From contig NZ_JABMCJ010000090.1 of NCBI RefSeq assembly GCF_013359755.1, positions 62,001-126,000 on the forward strand: a stretch of 64,000 bases of DNA, read 5' to 3'. This document shows, piece by piece, positions 17,393-25,339 of the stretch; position 1 is the stretch's first letter; each line of letters opens with the position of its first letter. Origin of the DNA: Tardiphaga robiniae (lineage in GTDB: Bacteria; Pseudomonadota; Alphaproteobacteria; Rhizobiales; Xanthobacteraceae). Made by a program: the position numbers and the translations under genes. Under the pieces are notes generated by a model. That model did not search any database, was not told where the DNA came from, and was given only the letters and a program-made list of their open reading frames with translations.

Positions 17393-17765
17393 CATGAATC
17401 CCCCAAATATTTGATTTAGTAAGGCTTCAAATGGTAAATATTTCCGATTGCACACGTATCGTGAAGTAGGCTTGAATACGGCTACTTTAGGTGGTTGGTG
17501 CGTAAGGGTTCTTGCGGCACGGTGAAGGACGATGCCCGGCGATTGATCGGTTCTGCTTCTCCGCGCGGGTTGGGCACTCCGCTGGCGGCGCGGATTCTAC
17601 GTGACCGTCGGTGACCTGAGAGCCAGCTTGCGTGCCTAGTTTGGCGAGGTTCTTTTGTTCCGGTCCGGGAACCCAATGCTCTCGCCCACGTTGGATCACT
17701 GTTGAGCAGCTGTGGCGATGGCCGGGGCTGCTATTCATTTTCATTGAGTCTGGGGGGATACGCAC
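17393..17765. other. Intergenic region between chemoreceptor copy 2 and a small membrane protein gene
   Basis: No gene is supported. The left third holds the duplicated chemoreceptor promoter blocks (17420-17443, 17481-17494). The middle (about 17500-17660) shows nothing I recognise. The right end carries an EcfG-type promoter (17668-17692) and a GGGGGA ribosome-binding site at 17754-17759 for the 51-residue membrane protein. Confidence 0.6.
17668..17692 (+). promoter_or_regulatory. EcfG-type general stress promoter (GGAAC-N16-CGTT)
   Basis: GGAAC (17668-17672), exactly 16 bases, then CGTT (17689-17692). This is a full match to the EcfG consensus, 73 bases upstream of the start codon of the small membrane protein gene. 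Confidence 0.7.
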
Positions 17766-17921
17766 ATGCTCGTCGGCGTCTTGATCACTTTTCTCGTCGT
17801 CATTCTCATTCTGTACTTGATCAATCTGTTGCCGATCGACGGCCGCGCGAAGCAGATTTGCCGCGTCGTCGTGATCATTCTCGGTGTGATCTCGTTGCTG
17901 AAATACATCGCGGTTTTCTAG
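17766..17921 (+). CDS. Small two-helix membrane protein (51 residues, Thivi_2564-like)
   Basis: A 51-residue protein starting MLVGVLITFLVVILILYLIN, with one helix at about 2-22 and a second at about 31-48 separated by a short polar turn (LPIDGRAKQICR). The LPIDGRAK turn between two hydrophobic helices is the pattern of small membrane proteins annotated as the Thivi_2564 family. Support for the gene: a GGGGGA ribosome-binding site at good spacing, an EcfG-type promoter upstream, and a strong terminator 15 bases after the stop. It is a stand-alone inner-membrane protein, probably made under general stress. Function unknown. Confidence 0.8.
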   Translation: MLVGVLITFLVVILILYLINLLPIDGRAKQICRVVVIILGVISLLKYIAVF

Positions 17922-17935
17922 CGAGATGAACTAAC

Positions 17936-17968
17936 AAAAAAGCCCCGGCGGTTTGCCGGGGCTTTTTT
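17936..17968. terminator. Strong bidirectional rho-independent terminator
   Basis: 14-bp perfect stem (AAAAAAGCCCCGGC / GCCGGGGCTTTTTT) with a 5-base loop and T runs on both strands. It ends the small membrane protein gene on the plus strand and glcB on the minus strand. Confidence 0.92.
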
Positions 17969-18001
17969 GCTTGCAGCCGATGCGATCGACACTCTCTCAT
18001 T

Positions 18002-18032
18002 CGTCATGGCCGGGCTTGTCCCGGCCATGACG
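18002..18032. repeat. Palindromic REP-like element
   Basis: Perfect 13-bp inverted repeat (CGTCATGGCCGGG, loop CTTGT, CCCGGCCATGACG). The same CGTCATGGCCGGG half recurs in the element at 22152-22264. Such elements are common between genes in Bradyrhizobium-like genomes. Confidence 0.75.
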
Positions 18033-18044
18033 ACAGAGAGTGTA

Positions 18045-20204
18045 TCAAGCCAGCGCCTTCGCCTCGCGGCGGCGCGCGGTGAGGATGTACTCAGTGTAGC
18101 CGTTCGGCTGTGCGCGTCCCTCGAATATCAGGTCGCAGGCGGCCTTGAAGGCGACGCCGTCGAACGAGGGCGCCATGTTCTGATACAGCGCGTCGCCCTT
18201 GTTCTGCTCGTCCACCACCACAGCCATGCGCTTCAGCGATTCCATCACCTGATCCCTGGTAATGACGCCCTGATGCAGCCAGTTGGCAAGGTGCTGGGCA
18301 GAGATGCGCAGCGTGGCCCGATCTTCCATCAGGCCGACGCCATGAATGTCCGGCACCTTGGAGCAGCCAACGCCCTGGTCGATCCAGCGTACGACATAGC
18401 CGAGGATACCCTGGCAGTTGTTGTCGATCTCCTGCTTCACATCATCCGGCGCCCAGTTCGACTGCGACACCGGAATGGTGAGGATGTCGGTGAGCTTGCC
18501 GCGCGGCCCGCCCTTGGCGAGATCCTTCTGCCGCGTGGCGACATCGATCTGATGATAGTGCAACGCGTGCAGCGTCGCGGCGGTGGGCGAGGGCACCCAT
18601 GCGGTGGTGGCGCCCGCCTGCGGATGGCCGAGCTTCTGCGTGAGCATGTCCGCCATCTTGTCGGGCGCGGCCCACATGCCCTTGCCGATCTGGGCATGGC
18701 CCGGCAGGCCATCGATCAGGCCGACATCCACGTTCCACTCTTCATAAGCCTTGATCCACGGCGTCGCCTTCATGTCGTTCTTGCGGATCATCGGACCCGC
18801 TTCCATCGACGTGTGGATCTCGTCGCCGGTGCGGTCGAGGAAGCCTGTGTTGATGAACATGATGCGCTTGGATGCATTCTGGATACAGGCCTTGAGGTTC
18901 ACCGTGGTGCGGCGTTCCTCATCCATGATGCCGACCTTCATGGTGTTCTCGGGCAGCGACAGCAGTTTCTCAACGTACGCAAAGATTTCGCAGGTCAGTG
19001 CCACTTCATCGGGGCCGTGCATCTTCGGCTTGACGATATAGATCGAGCCGGTGCGGCTGTTGCGGATCGGGCCCTTGCTCTTGAGGTCGTGGATTGCGAT
19101 CAGGCCGGCAACGGCGGCATCGAGCAGGCCTTCCGGAATTTCCTCGCCGGCGCTGTCGAGCACCGCATCCGTAAACATGTGATGGCCGACATTGCGCATC
19201 AGCATCAGGCTGCGGCCATGCAGGGTCAGGTTCTTGCCGTCGATCGTCTTGTAGACACGGTCTTCATTGAGCGCGCGCTTCAGCGTCTTGCCGCCCTTTT
19301 CGAAATCGGCTGAGAGCGTGCCGTTCATCAGGCCGAGCGTGTTGCGATAGACCAGCACCTTGTCGTCGGCGTCGACGGTGGCGACGCTGTCTTCCATGTC
19401 GAGAATGGTCGAGACGGCCGACTCCATGATCATGTCGGCAACACCAGCGGAGTCGTCCTTGCCAATGGTGTTGGTTCGATCGATCTTCACTTCGATATGC
19501 AGGCCGTTATTGACCAGCAGGATCGAGGTCGGGGTGGCGAGCTCGCCGAGATAGCCAGCGAGCTGGGATTCGTTCTTCAGCGCGGTGAGGTTGCCGCTCT
19601 TGAGCTTGGCCGAGAGCTGGCCCGCAATGATGCTGTAGGCCGTGACATCGGTGTGGCTGCCGGTGGCGAGCGGCGCGGCCTGATCGAGGAAGGCTTTTGC
19701 CTTGGCGATGACTTTGTCGCCGCGTGCCTTGTTGTAGCCTTTGCCACCTTCAGACGGATCGTGCGGGATCGCATCGGTGCCGTAGAAGGCATCGTAGAGA
19801 CTGCCCCAGCGCGCATTTGCGGCATTCAGCGCGTAGCGCGCATTGGTGAGCGGCACCACGAGCTGCGGGCCGCAGATCTGGCCGATCTCGATATCGACAT
19901 TGGCAGTCTCGACCTGCTTGGTCGCGGGCTCCGGGAGGAGGTAGCCGATTTCCTTGAGGAACGCCGTATAGGCGTTCATGTCGAAGGCGCCCTTGTTGGC
20001 CAGATGCCAGGCATCGATCTTGGCCTGCAGCGTATCGCGCACCTTGAGCAGTTCGCGGTTCTTCGGGCCGAGGTCCTTGATGAGAGCGGCGACGCCGGCC
20101 CAGAACGCATCCGGCTGGATGCCGGTCCCGGGGGCGGCTTCCTTGGCGATGAAGTCGAACAGGACGGGGGCGATCTGCAGTCCGTGGGCGTCGATGCGTT
20201 TCAT
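18045..20204 (-). CDS. glcB: Malate synthase G
   Basis: 719 residues, the normal size of the monomeric G-type enzyme (about 720). It condenses glyoxylate with acetyl-CoA to malate in the cytoplasm, the second step of the glyoxylate shunt and of glycolate use. Recognisable segments: [20 protein letters not shown] (about 110-135), the core around [10 protein letters not shown] and [18 protein letters not shown] (about 315-335), and [20 protein letters not shown] (about 455-475), which carries active-site residues of the TIM barrel. No isocitrate lyase gene is in the window. It lies downstream of cysW but 131 bases away, so probably has its own promoter. Confidence 0.97.
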   Translation of the reverse strand: MKRIDAHGLQIAPVLFDFIAKEAAPGTGIQPDAFWAGVAALIKDLGPKNRELLKVRDTLQAKIDAWHLANKGAFDMNAYTAFLKEIGYLLPEPATKQVETANVDIEIGQICGPQLVVPLTNARYALNAANARWGSLYDAFYGTDAIPHDPSEGGKGYNKARGDKVIAKAKAFLDQAAPLATGSHTDVTAYSIIAGQLSAKLKSGNLTALKNESQLAGYLGELATPTSILLVNNGLHIEVKIDRTNTIGKDDSAGVADMIMESAVSTILDMEDSVATVDADDKVLVYRNTLGLMNGTLSADFEKGGKTLKRALNEDRVYKTIDGKNLTLHGRSLMLMRNVGHHMFTDAVLDSAGEEIPEGLLDAAVAGLIAIHDLKSKGPIRNSRTGSIYIVKPKMHGPDEVALTCEIFAYVEKLLSLPENTMKVGIMDEERRTTVNLKACIQNASKRIMFINTGFLDRTGDEIHTSMEAGPMIRKNDMKATPWIKAYEEWNVDVGLIDGLPGHAQIGKGMWAAPDKMADMLTQKLGHPQAGATTAWVPSPTAATLHALHYHQIDVATRQKDLAKGGPRGKLTDILTIPVSQSNWAPDDVKQEIDNNCQGILGYVVRWIDQGVGCSKVPDIHGVGLMEDRATLRISAQHLANWLHQGVITRDQVMESLKRMAVVVDEQNKGDALYQNMAPSFDGVAFKAACDLIFEGRAQPNGYTEYILTARRREAKALA

Positions 20205-20335
20205 GGTGTCTTTCTCGCGAGAAGCGGCAATTCTGCTCTAATTTCAGGGAGTATAAGCATAAACGGCGCCAAACCGCGGCGCCCATGGGACCTTTTAACG
20301 CCAAACGCTACCCGGTGAGAAGTCCCCTAAAGGGA

Positions 20336-21223
20336 TCAGTGGCCGGGCGGCCGGGCCGCGGCCTGCGCGTGATCCGGCGAGATCCGCTCCAGCGCCACCT
20401 TGATCACGATGGTGAGCAGTGCCACGGCCGTCAGCACCGTTGCCGCTGCGAAGGCGCCGGCGACATTGTAGTCCTGATACAGAAGTTCGATCTGCAACGG
20501 CAGCGTCGTGGTCTGGCCGCGGATGTTGCCGGAGACGACGGAGACGGCGCCAAATTCACCCATCACGCGGGCATTGCACAGGATCGCGCCATAGAGCACG
20601 GCCCAACGTACGTTGGGCAGCGTCACGCGCAGGAAGGTCGCAAAGCCGGAGGCGCCGAGCGTCACTGCTGCTTCCTCTTCATCGGTGCCTTGCACCTGCA
20701 TGAGCGGGATCAACTCACGCGCCACGAACGGCGCGGTCACGAACATACTGGCGAGCACGATCGCCGGCAGTGCGAACATCACCTTGATGCCCATGGCTTC
20801 GATCAGGGGGCCGAACAGGCCCTGCGAGCCATAGACGAAGATATAGGCGACGCCGGCGACGATCGGCGAGATAGAATAGGGCAGTTCGATCAGCGAAATG
20901 AGGAGCGTGCGGCCTGGGAAGACGAACTTGGTCACCGTCCACGCCGCAGCTAGGCCGAACACGATGTTGATCGGCACAGCGATCAGCGCGGTGGTCACTG
21001 TCAACAGAATGGCATGCTGCGTGCCGGGCTCGGTGAGGCTGTTGAAGAACGTGCCGATGCCTTGCGACAGCGCTGAACTGAAGATCAACGCCAGCGGTGC
21101 GATCAGGAACAGCAATGTGAGGATCGCGACGATGCCAAGTACCACGCGGCGCGTTACCGGGCCGGCACCGACGGGCGTCACCATCCATTCGGTATGGGCG
21201 CGTTCTGATGTCGGGCTCGGCAT
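20336..21223 (-). CDS. cysW: Sulfate ABC transporter permease CysW (cluster 1)
   Basis: 295 residues from the ATG at 21223, which overlaps the cysT stop by one base (TGATG); a GTG one codon earlier is also in frame. Six membrane helices, with the EAA loop visible as MQVQGTDEEEAAVTLGASGFATF (about 185-207) and the CysW-type ending [20 protein letters not shown] at about 235. With CysT it forms the sulfate/thiosulfate channel. Unlike cluster 2 there is no cysA after it; the next gene is glcB. It would have to borrow the ATPase encoded at 30484-31524. Confidence 0.93.
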   Translation of the reverse strand: MPSPTSERAHTEWMVTPVGAGPVTRRVVLGIVAILTLLFLIAPLALIFSSALSQGIGTFFNSLTEPGTQHAILLTVTTALIAVPINIVFGLAAAWTVTKFVFPGRTLLISLIELPYSISPIVAGVAYIFVYGSQGLFGPLIEAMGIKVMFALPAIVLASMFVTAPFVARELIPLMQVQGTDEEEAAVTLGASGFATFLRVTLPNVRWAVLYGAILCNARVMGEFGAVSVVSGNIRGQTTTLPLQIELLYQDYNVAGAFAAATVLTAVALLTIVIKVALERISPDHAQAAARPPGH

Positions 21224-22050
21224 CACACGTCTCCCCGGCCGAGATAACGCAGGTTCCAGGCCTGTACCGCGTTGGTGACAATCAGCATGGCGAAAGCCAT
21301 CGCCAGCATTACCACGGCAATCGCGGCGGCAGCCTGGTAGTTGTATTCCTCGAGCCGAATATAGGTCAGCAGGGCAACGATCTCGGTCTTCATCGGCTGG
21401 TTGCCGGCGATGAAAATCACCGCGCCGAATTCGCCGAGGCTGCGTGCGAAGGACAGCGAGCAGCCGGCGAGGAACGCCGGAAAGATCGCCGGGAAGATTA
21501 CGCGCCAGAGAATCTGCAGATCATTGGCGCCGAGCGAGCGGCCGGCTTCCTCGACATCGGAGCCGAGATCCTCGATCACCGGCTGCACTGTGCGCACCAC
21601 AAAGGGAATGCTGGTAAAGGCCATCGCGATGGCGATGCCGAGCGGTGCGTAGGCGACCTGGATGCCAAGTGCATCGAGCGGTGCGCCGAACCAGCCTTTC
21701 TTGGAAAACAGCGCCGTCAGCGCGAGGCCGGCCACGGCGGTCGGCAGCGCGAAGGGCACGTCGACCAGCGCGTCGAGAATGCGCTTGCCGGGAAATTGAT
21801 AGCGCGCCAGCACCCAGGCGAGCAGCAGGCCGTAGATGGCGTTGAATGCGGTGGCCGCCAGCGCCATCGTCACCGTGACGCGGATGGCCGACAGTGTGCG
21901 CGGTGACGACAGGATGTCCCACAATTGCGCAGGCCCGACGTCCGAGGCTTTCAGGATCAGCGCGCAGAGCGGCAACAGCACGATCGCTCCGAGATAGAGG
22001 AGCGTAATGCCGAGCGAGAGCCCGAAACCTGGAATGACGCTACGTCGCAA
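21223..22050 (-). CDS. cysT: Sulfate ABC transporter permease CysT (cluster 1)
   Basis: 275 residues, starting with TTG at 22050; no ATG or GTG lies nearby in frame. Family landmarks: the opening RRSVIPGFGLSLG, DVPFALPTAVAGLALTALF near 95-115, the EAA loop around EEAGRSLGAND (about 165-175), and FARSLGEFGAVIFIAGNQP near 205. It is an inner-membrane half of the sulfate importer, coupled to CysW by overlap. The 225-base gap to the upstream binding-protein gene carries palindromic repeats, so transcription from that gene may be attenuated. Confidence 0.92.
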   Translation of the reverse strand: MRRSVIPGFGLSLGITLLYLGAIVLLPLCALILKASDVGPAQLWDILSSPRTLSAIRVTVTMALAATAFNAIYGLLLAWVLARYQFPGKRILDALVDVPFALPTAVAGLALTALFSKKGWFGAPLDALGIQVAYAPLGIAIAMAFTSIPFVVRTVQPVIEDLGSDVEEAGRSLGANDLQILWRVIFPAIFPAFLAGCSLSFARSLGEFGAVIFIAGNQPMKTEIVALLTYIRLEEYNYQAAAAIAVVMLAMAFAMLIVTNAVQAWNLRYLGRGDV

Positions 22051-22085
22051 GGGAAGGTCCGTGTGTGAAGCCGTTGGGGCTTCTC

Positions 22086-22128
22086 TTAGACGATTTGCGC
22101 GGAAAGGGAATGCGGCGAGGTCGTCTAA
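22086..22128. repeat. Inverted repeat upstream of cysT (cluster 1)
   Basis: TTAGACGA (22086-22093) and TCGTCTAA (22121-22128) are perfect 8-base arms separated by 27 bases, within the gap between the binding-protein gene and cysT. Confidence 0.45.
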
Positions 22129-22151
22129 TGCAGGCGCCCGTCCTCTCCCAT

Positions 22152-22264
22152 GTCATGGCCGGGCAAAGCGCGAAGCGCCGCTTCGCTAGATGTTCCCGGC
22201 CATCAACGTCTTTAGTCCATTTGCAGCCAAGACGTGGATGCCCGGGTCAAGCCCGGGCATGACG
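22152..22264. repeat. Bradyrhizobium-type dispersed palindromic repeat, about 113 bp
   Basis: It starts with GTCATGGCCGGG, contains an inner GCGAAGC-rich arm and TTCCCGGCCAT, then a second half with the perfect palindrome ATGCCCGGG-TCAAG-CCCGGGCAT (22238-22260), and ends in GACG. The bipartite structure matches a repeat class frequent between genes in this bacterial family. Confidence 0.7.
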
Positions 22265-22275
22265 GAATTTGTGGT

Positions 22276-23277
22276 TCACTTCCCGCCGAACAGCGTGTCC
22301 AGCTTCGCGCCGGGATTGAGGTGTTCGGCATTCAGCTTGTCCCAACCGCCGAATTCGTCCTCGACGCGGTACAGCTTCACTTCCGGGAATTTGTCTTTGT
22401 ATTTTGCCATCACGGTCTTGTCGGTGACGCGGTTATAGCCCTTGGCTTCGATGTCCTGGCCTTCCGGCGAATACAGGAATTCGAGATAGGCGGTCGCCAG
22501 TGCCTTCGTGCCGTGCTTGTCGGCATATTTGTCGACGACGGTCACCGGGAATTCGGCGAGCACGCTGGTCGGTGGTACCACCACTTCATACTTGTCCTTG
22601 CCCGCAAGGTCGCGGATCGACGAGGTCTCGGCCTCGAAGGTGATCAGCACATCGCCGGTGCCGCGCTCGACGAAGGTCGTGGTGGCGGCGCGGCCGCCGG
22701 TGTCGAACACCGGGACATTGGCGAACAGCTTCTTGATGAAGTCGTCAGCCTTGTCGGCACCATACTTGTTCTTCGCGAAGGCATAGGCGGCCAGATAGGT
22801 GTAGCGCGCATTGCCTGAGGTCTTCGGATTCGGGAAAATCACCTGCACGCCCGGCTTCACCAGATCGTCCCAATCCTTGATCCCCTTTGGATTTCCGGCG
22901 CGCACGAGGAAGGCCGGCAGCGAGTAATAAGGCGAGGAATTATTCGGCAGCCGCTTGGCCCAATCGGCCGGAATGAGCTTGCCGCGATCATACAGTACCT
23001 GCACGTCGGTGACCTGGTTGAAGGTCACCACATCGGCCTCGAGGCCTTCGAGGATCGAGCGCGCCTGGCGCGACGAGCCGTTATGCGACTGGTTGATGGT
23101 AACGTCCTGGCCGGTTTTGGCCTTCCACTGCTTGGCGAAAGCAACGTTGATCTCGGCATAGAGCTCACGCGAGATGTCGTAGGAGACATTGAGCAGCGTG
23201 TTCGGCGTCTGCGCCTGGGCGGGTGCAGTCGCGAGAATGCCGAATCCGGCGGCGAGAGCGATAATGAAGCGGTTCAC
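22276..23277 (-). CDS. Sulfate ABC transporter substrate-binding protein (cluster 1)
   Basis: 333 residues, starting with GTG at 23277 with AGGGGACT upstream. A Sec signal peptide ends at APAQAQ (about residue 23). The mature protein opens LLNVSYDISRELYAEINVAF, the Sbp/CysP hallmark, with the sulfate-binding segments QSHNGSSRQAR, NPKTSGNARYTYL and GRAATTTFVERGTGDVLITF following. It captures sulfate or thiosulfate in the periplasm for CysTW. It is clearly paralogous to the 27702 protein. It is divergent from the cysG operon, with dyad-rich DNA between. Confidence 0.95.
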   Translation of the reverse strand: MNRFIIALAAGFGILATAPAQAQTPNTLLNVSYDISRELYAEINVAFAKQWKAKTGQDVTINQSHNGSSRQARSILEGLEADVVTFNQVTDVQVLYDRGKLIPADWAKRLPNNSSPYYSLPAFLVRAGNPKGIKDWDDLVKPGVQVIFPNPKTSGNARYTYLAAYAFAKNKYGADKADDFIKKLFANVPVFDTGGRAATTTFVERGTGDVLITFEAETSSIRDLAGKDKYEVVVPPTSVLAEFPVTVVDKYADKHGTKALATAYLEFLYSPEGQDIEAKGYNRVTDKTVMAKYKDKFPEVKLYRVEDEFGGWDKLNAEHLNPGAKLDTLFGGK

Positions 23278-23579
23278 GTGTAGTCCCCTGTGAGTGAGAG
23301 CGATCGGATCGCCGGGAGCGGCGGCTGCGGCGTTTTGCCCGGCAAACGGTCCGGAATTTGCTGCGCAACGGGGGCGGGCACGGGTGCGATTTCGCGCAAC
23401 TCCTGCATCGGCCGACCGTTATTGAGAAGAAGCATCTACGACGCTTGGTGTTTGAGGACAAAAATTCTATAGTTAGAACGCCTCGAAGAAGATAAAATCT
23501 TCTCTTTGCGCCTCGTTATCGAGAGATATATAGAATATAATTCCAGTCAACCCCCGAATTTCGGGGCAGCGGAGTATGT
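23278..23579. other. Divergent promoter region between the sulfate-binding gene and cysG
   Basis: 302 bases without a gene. The left half (23278-23450) is GC-rich and featureless to me. The right part (23460-23545) is strikingly AT-rich and holds three short dyads described separately. GGAG at 23571-23574 is the ribosome-binding site of cysG. Confidence 0.6.
23465..23543. promoter_or_regulatory. Cluster of dyads upstream of cysG (candidate sulfur-regulator operators)
   Basis: Three perfect inverted repeats lie within 79 bases: TTCTA-TAGT-TAGAA (23465-23478), AGAAGAT-AAA-ATCTTCT (23487-23503) and GAAT-ATA-ATTC (23533-23543). They sit between the two divergent sulfur-assimilation transcription units, where a sulfur-status regulator would be expected. 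No family-specific motif is assigned. Confidence 0.45.
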
Positions 23580-25016
23580 ATGCGGTTTCTGCCTGTCTTC
23601 CTCGATTTGCAGACCGGGCCGATCATTCTTGTCGGCCAGGGCGAACTCGTGCGCGCCAAGCTGAGGCTGCTGCTGGCGGCCGGTGCGCGGATTCGCTGGT
23701 ACGCAACGGACGGCAATCGTGACACGTCCGGGCTCGATACCGATGGCGTGGCGCGCATTGAACATGTCGAGGGCGATCCGGTGACCGCCGATTTTTCGGG
23801 GATCACCGCGGTGCTCTGCGCCGGCGCCGGTGAACTCGGCCATGCGGTGGCTGCGCGCGCCAAAGCGAGCGGCGTGCCCGTCAATGTGATGGATGAGCTC
23901 GCGCACTCCACTTTCATCTTTCCGGCCATCGTCGATCGCGGCGATGTGGTCGTCGCCGTCGGAACCGGCGGTGCGTCGCCGGTGGTGGCGCGGCGTGTGC
24001 GCGAAAAGATCGAGGCGATGCTGCCTGCGCGGATCGGCGATCTCGCCGGCTTCATCGGGCGCTGGCGCAAACCGATCAACGACAAGATCGCGGAGGCTCC
24101 GTTACGTCGCAGGTTCTGGGAGCGCATCGTCGATGGTCCGATCGGCGCGCTGGTGCTGGCGGGGCGCGGTACCGAGGCCGAGAAGGCGCTGACGGAAATT
24201 GCCGATCTCTCGATCTATGCGGGTGCAGCGCAGGCCGGCGTTGTCGAAGGTCACGTCACGCTGGTGGGAGCTGGGCCGGGCGATCCGGATCTCCTGACCA
24301 TCAAGGCGTTGCGCGCGCTGCAGGATGCCGACGTTGTATTTTACGACGAACTGGTGTCCCCCGAAGTGCTCGACCGCATCCGCCGGGATGCATCGCGCAT
24401 TCCCGTGGGGCGCCGGGTCGGCAAGCCCGGTATCGGTCAGGATGCGATCCACAAATTGCTGATCGAAGCCGCGAAAGCTGGGCAACGCGCCGTGCGCTTG
24501 AAGGGCGGCGATCCCTTCATCTTCGGGCGCGGTGGCGAGGAGATCGAAGCGCTGCGCGAAGCGGGTGTTGCTTACTCCGTTATTCCCGGCATCACCGCAG
24601 GCCTTGGCGCTGCGGCTATGTTCGAGGCGCCGCTGACCTATCGCCGCGAAGCGCTGCGCATCACCTTCCTGACGGCTCACAAGGAAAAGGACGCCGACAA
24701 GGTCGACTGGTCGACGCTCACCGACGAGAAGATGACCGTTGTTGTTTATATGGGTATGACCGCTGCCCCCACGATCCGCGCTGGATTGCTCGCTGCCGGG
24801 CGCTCGCCACAAACGCCGGTTGGCGTGTTTGCGCGCGTGACGCGTCCGGACGCGCAAGCGGCGGTGGGTGTGCTCGACGATCTCCCGGCGCTGGTCGACC
24901 AGATTGATGGCGGTCCGGCGGTTCTCATCATTGGCGATGTCGTGGCGCATTCCGCGCCGTGGCGGGCCGCTCAGATCAACAAGCTCGTTTCAGATTTATT
25001 GGTGGCTGCCGAATGA
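23580..25016 (+). CDS. cysG: Siroheme synthase CysG (precorrin-2 dehydrogenase / sirohydrochlorin ferrochelatase fused to uroporphyrinogen-III C-methyltransferase)
   Basis: 478 residues, the length of bifunctional CysG. Residues 1-210 are the dehydrogenase/ferrochelatase part, with VNVMDELAHSTFIFPAIVDR around 100-120 and GTGGASPVVARRVREKIEAM near 125-145. Its dinucleotide loop reads VGQGELVRAK, so the usual GGG is degenerate. Residues 220-465 are the methyltransferase, with VTLVGAGPGDPDLLTIKAL, YDELVSPEVL and LKGGDPFIFGRGGEE. It makes siroheme for CysI, encoded two genes downstream. Its stop overlaps the next gene (ATGA), so the operon is translationally coupled. Confidence 0.96.
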   Translation: MRFLPVFLDLQTGPIILVGQGELVRAKLRLLLAAGARIRWYATDGNRDTSGLDTDGVARIEHVEGDPVTADFSGITAVLCAGAGELGHAVAARAKASGVPVNVMDELAHSTFIFPAIVDRGDVVVAVGTGGASPVVARRVREKIEAMLPARIGDLAGFIGRWRKPINDKIAEAPLRRRFWERIVDGPIGALVLAGRGTEAEKALTEIADLSIYAGAAQAGVVEGHVTLVGAGPGDPDLLTIKALRALQDADVVFYDELVSPEVLDRIRRDASRIPVGRRVGKPGIGQDAIHKLLIEAAKAGQRAVRLKGGDPFIFGRGGEEIEALREAGVAYSVIPGITAGLGAAAMFEAPLTYRREALRITFLTAHKEKDADKVDWSTLTDEKMTVVVYMGMTAAPTIRAGLLAAGRSPQTPVGVFARVTRPDAQAAVGVLDDLPALVDQIDGGPAVLIIGDVVAHSAPWRAAQINKLVSDLLVAAE

Positions 25017-25327
25017 CCTCTCCGCTGCAACAGAAAATCAAGATCACCGGCCCGTCGGTGGTGACTGCCAACCGTACCTGGGACGGCGTGGTGATTTATC
25101 GCGATGCCCATAAAGGCTGGACCACCGACCTCGCAGAGGCTGCCATCGTGCGCACTGCCGATGATGCGCGTGCGCTGCTTGCTGAATCCACAGCCGATGA
25201 CGTTGGCGCCATCGGTCCCTATATCGCGCCGGTCGCCGTGAACGACAACGGCACCGTCGAGCCCGGCAATCTCCGTGAACAGATTCGCCGCAAGGGCGTC
25301 ACCATCGACCTTCCGGCTTCGGCTTAA
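25013..25327 (+). CDS. DUF2849 domain-containing protein
   Basis: 104 residues starting at the ATG that overlaps the cysG stop. A small soluble protein with the DUF2849 pattern: VVTANRTWDGVVIYRD, then WTTDLAEAAIVRTADDARALL, then VGPYIAPV-type sequence near 65-70. It is consistently found between cysG and cysI in alphaproteobacteria. A role in sulfite reduction or siroheme handling is inferred from this conserved position only. Translational coupling on one side and a 12-base gap to cysI on the other show it belongs to the operon. Confidence 0.9.
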   Translation: MTSPLQQKIKITGPSVVTANRTWDGVVIYRDAHKGWTTDLAEAAIVRTADDARALLAESTADDVGAIGPYIAPVAVNDNGTVEPGNLREQIRRKGVTIDLPASA

Positions 25328-25339
25328 GGCACCTGAATT

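Noticed and set aside
17967-19313. 448-codon open frame antisense to malate synthase G
   Set aside because: The complementary strand encodes a clear 719-residue enzyme; the GC-rich third codon positions produce long antisense frames in this genome.
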